Shown: piece after piece, positions 6,484 to 7,982 of the stretch
Position numbering within the stretch: position 1 is the first letter of the stretch
How the letters are laid out: every line of letters starts with the position of its first letter
Assembly (NCBI GenBank): GCA_027323595.1
Contig: DAHWBL010000132.1
Coordinates: 1-7,982, forward strand
Direction of reading: 5' to 3'
Origin: Acetobacteraceae bacterium
GTDB lineage: Bacteria; Pseudomonadota; Alphaproteobacteria; Acetobacterales; Acetobacteraceae
DNA length: 7,982 bases
Made by a program: the position numbers and the translations under genes
The notes under the pieces: model-generated
Database searches by the model: none
What the model was told of the DNA's origin: nothing
What the model saw: the letters and a program-made list of their open reading frames with translations, nothing else

Positions 6484-6968
6484 CACGCCCCCCGCGCGGC
6501 GCGCAGTTGCGCCGCATAATCGGCGGCCGCGGCAAGAATGTTCTGATAGCCGGTGCACCGGCACAGGTTGGACGACACCAGCTCGCGCAACCCCTCGGCG
6601 TCGAGATCAGGATCACGCTCCAGCCCGCCGACCAGCAGCATCAGAAACCCCGGCGTGCAATAGCCGCATTGCAGCGCATGATGGCGCACAAACGCCTCCT
6701 GCAACGGGTGCGCCCGCGCGCCCGTCGCCAGGCTCTCCACCGTGCGGATATCCATCCCCTCGGCCTGCACCGCGAAAATAAGGCACCCGCGCGCCGGCGC
6801 GCCATCGAGCAGGATGGTGCAGGCACCACAGATTCCGTGCTCGCAGCCAAGATGCGTGCCGGTCAGCCCGCACTCCTCGCGCAGCGCGTCGGCCAGCGTG
6901 CGCCGTGGCTCCACGATGAGGTCGTGCAATTCGCCATTAACCCGCAGCCGGACAGGAATTTTCTGCAT
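6483..6968 (-). CDS. Molybdenum hydroxylase small subunit, [2Fe-2S] protein
   Basis: Electron-transfer subunit (161 residues) carrying two [2Fe-2S] clusters between the molybdenum site and FAD. The N-terminal plant-ferredoxin-like cluster is bound by C42, C47, C50 and C62 (GCEHGICGACTILLDG). The C-terminal helical-domain cluster uses C101, C104, C136 and C138 (QCGYCTPGF and NLCRCTGYQNI). All eight ligands are present and the length is typical of CoxS-type subunits, so the protein should be functional. There is no Tat signal, which fits a cytoplasmic enzyme. The ATG at 6968 begins six bases after the stop of the FAD subunit gene. The GGA of that gene's final codons is the only weak Shine-Dalgarno candidate, so translation probably relies on coupling. 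The gene ends by overlapping the start of the large-subunit gene by one base. Confidence 0.95.
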   Translation of the reverse strand: MQKIPVRLRVNGELHDLIVEPRRTLADALREECGLTGTHLGCEHGICGACTILLDGAPARGCLIFAVQAEGMDIRTVESLATGARAHPLQEAFVRHHALQCGYCTPGFLMLLVGGLERDPDLDAEGLRELVSSNLCRCTGYQNILAAAADYAAQLRAARGA

Positions 6969-6974
6969 CGCGCT

Positions 6975-7838
6975 CTATCCGTTCGCCATCGTTTGCATCA
7001 GCGCGCGCCCGACCATCGCGGCCACCAGCTCGCGCCGACAGGCGGCATCGGTCTGGTCATCTTCCAATGGGTCGATGCCGGCAGCGGCAATCGCGGCCGC
7101 CCGGTCGAACACGGCGGCACCCGGAGCCTGCCCGATGAGGCTCGCCTCGGCCGCACCCAGCCGACGCGCGAACGCCTCCGCGCCGCCAACCCCGATCCGC
7201 GCCTCGCTGATCACCCCGCGCGTGACGCGCAGCACCACCAGCGACGCCGCCATCGCGAAATCACCAGCCCGGCGGCTGAACTCCGCGAAACCGGTGCGCG
7301 CGTCATCGGCCAGCAGCGGCAGCCGCACCTCGCGCAGCAACTCATCGGGCGCGAGCGCTGTGCTCATCACGCCCTGAAAAAACGCACCCGCCGGCACCGC
7401 CCTCTCGCCATCGCGCCGCGCGATGATCATGGTGGCATCCAGGGTCGCCGCCAGCAGACACCATTCCGAAGCCGGATCGGCATGCGCCAGGCTGCCGCAG
7501 AAGGTGCCGCGCACCCGAATCGGCGCATGCGCGATCGCGTGCGTCACCCGCGCCAGCAGGCCGCTGAGCGGGGCCGGGCAGGGCGCCTGCGCGAACGCGG
7601 CATGACGCACCAGCGCGCCGATGCACAGCGCATCGCCAACGACCCCGAAATGATCGAGCCCCGCGACCTGGTTGATATCGATCAGATGCGCCGGCCGCGC
7701 GAGACGAAACGCCATGATCGGCACCAGGCTCTGCCCGCCGGCGATGACGCGGCCATCCTCGGCGGCGTGGCGGGCGAGCAGGTCGAGCGCCCCGGCGATA
7801 TCGACCGGACGATGATAGGTAAAGGCAGCAGGCTTCAT
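6975..7838 (-). CDS. Molybdenum hydroxylase medium subunit, FAD-binding
   Basis: FAD subunit (287 residues) of the three-part hydroxylase; it passes electrons from the Fe-S clusters to the final acceptor. The FAD-contacting motif AGGQSLVP is at 33–40 (AGGHS in CO dehydrogenase). The second motif, usually TIGG, appears as TFCG in GTFCGSLAHADPASEW (111–126). FSRRAGDFAMAA (187–198) marks the C-terminal CODH-type domain. The ATG at 7838 is chosen because MKPAAFTYHRP is the usual family start and AGGA lies seven bases upstream; a GTG at 7856 would add six residues without support. This is the first gene of the operon, giving the order medium–small–large as in coxMSL. The promoter should lie in the 95-base divergent gap 7839–7933. 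No cofactor-insertion chaperone (XdhC/CoxF type) is in view. Confidence 0.93.
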   Translation of the reverse strand: MKPAAFTYHRPVDIAGALDLLARHAAEDGRVIAGGQSLVPIMAFRLARPAHLIDINQVAGLDHFGVVGDALCIGALVRHAAFAQAPCPAPLSGLLARVTHAIAHAPIRVRGTFCGSLAHADPASEWCLLAATLDATMIIARRDGERAVPAGAFFQGVMSTALAPDELLREVRLPLLADDARTGFAEFSRRAGDFAMAASLVVLRVTRGVISEARIGVGGAEAFARRLGAAEASLIGQAPGAAVFDRAAAIAAAGIDPLEDDQTDAACRRELVAAMVGRALMQTMANG

Positions 7839-7933
7839 GCACCGATCCTGAACCACCGACCGATCAAGTCAACTGCCGATTGGCGGATTGCGCTCGGCGC
7901 GGCGGCACGCGACAATGACGCAAGGAGGGTCCG
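7839..7933. promoter_or_regulatory. Divergent intergenic region driving the hydroxylase operon and the rightward gene
   Basis: This is the only gap between the first hydroxylase gene (minus) and the gene starting at 7934 (plus), so promoters for both probably lie here. On the minus strand TTGACT (complement of 7867–7872) matches five of six bases of a -35 box, but the expected -10 position (complement of 7844–7849, AGGATC) is poor. ACCGATC occurs twice as a direct repeat (7841–7847 and 7859–7865), centres 18 bases apart, flanking that -10 region. An imperfect palindrome CCGATTGGCGG lies at about 7877–7887. These could be operator sites, but none is proven. Confidence 0.35.
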
Positions 7934-7982
7934 ATGGACGAACAGGAATTGCTGATCGCGGTGCGTGCGGCCGGTCTGGAAT
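7934..7982 (+). CDS. Start of an unidentified gene, cut by the window edge
   Basis: ATG at 7934 preceded by a strong Shine-Dalgarno AAGGAGG (7922–7928), five bases upstream, which is the best ribosome-binding site in the window. Sixteen codons are visible (MDEQELLIAVRAAGLE) with no stop before the edge. That is too short to name a family. It is divergent from the molybdenum hydroxylase operon, so it could be a regulator or a pathway partner, but the visible residues do not show a DNA-binding motif. The call rests on the ribosome-binding site and open frame only. Confidence 0.6.
   Translation, partial: MDEQELLIAVRAAGLE

Noticed and set aside
4588..6519. Very long open frame (643 codons) on the plus strand opposite the large hydroxylase subunit
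   Set aside because: It is antisense to a gene with clear family motifs. Its product is rich in Arg, His and Pro with no recognisable domain, as expected for the complement of a high-GC coding sequence.
4150..7838. True aerobic CO dehydrogenase (coxMSL)
   Set aside because: Gene order fits, but the large subunit has TYRAPGR in place of the Cys-containing AYRCSFR loop needed for the Mo-Cu site.
6507..7955. Long plus-strand open frame (482 codons) opposite the Fe-S and FAD subunit genes
   Set aside because: It spans two real genes and the intergenic gap on the other strand, has biased Arg/His-rich composition, and shows no domain.

Overview
The window is very GC-rich and gene-dense. Codon use, the dsbB–coq7 pair, the ubiquinone-dependent gene set and the family flavour of the proteins suggest an alphaproteobacterium, probably Rhodospirillales/Acetobacteraceae; this is an inference from sequence style, not a database match. 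It holds nine genes: eight end to end and one cut by the right edge. No RNA gene, insertion sequence, prophage or CRISPR array was seen.

Left part (1–1148): dsbB (disulfide bond formation protein B) overlaps the start of a coq7-type demethoxyubiquinone hydroxylase gene by an ATGA junction. Both concern ubiquinone: Coq7 makes it and DsbB passes electrons to it. The coq7 frame carries an in-frame TAA at codon 56, where the family normally has Glu, just before the EXXH iron-ligand motif. The rest of the frame is intact, so this is either a fresh nonsense mutation or a base-call error.

Centre (1149–4157): a glycine-zipper lipoprotein, an HNH endonuclease-family protein and an Abhydrolase_2 carboxylesterase lie on the minus strand. 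Facing the other way is gluQ, the glutamyl-queuosine tRNA(Asp) synthetase. The HNH and esterase genes share a nearly identical element at their ribosome-binding sites, which argues for a TTG start at 2420 in the HNH gene. A 14-bp tandem repeat at the end of the esterase gene places a TGA in all three frames.

Right part (4150–7838): a tightly packed minus-strand operon encodes a three-subunit molybdenum hydroxylase of the xanthine/CO dehydrogenase superfamily, in the order FAD subunit, [2Fe-2S] subunit, molybdopterin subunit (as in coxMSL). All eight Fe-S cysteines and the active-site Glu are present. The large subunit lacks the Cys-containing loop of true CO dehydrogenase, so the substrate is unknown. 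Divergent from the operon is the start of another gene (7934 onward) with a strong ribosome-binding site. Only 16 codons are visible.

Most genes belong to known families. I did not find a convincing undescribed system. The items most worth a second look are the coq7 stop codon, the shared translation-start element and the unassigned molybdenum hydroxylase.
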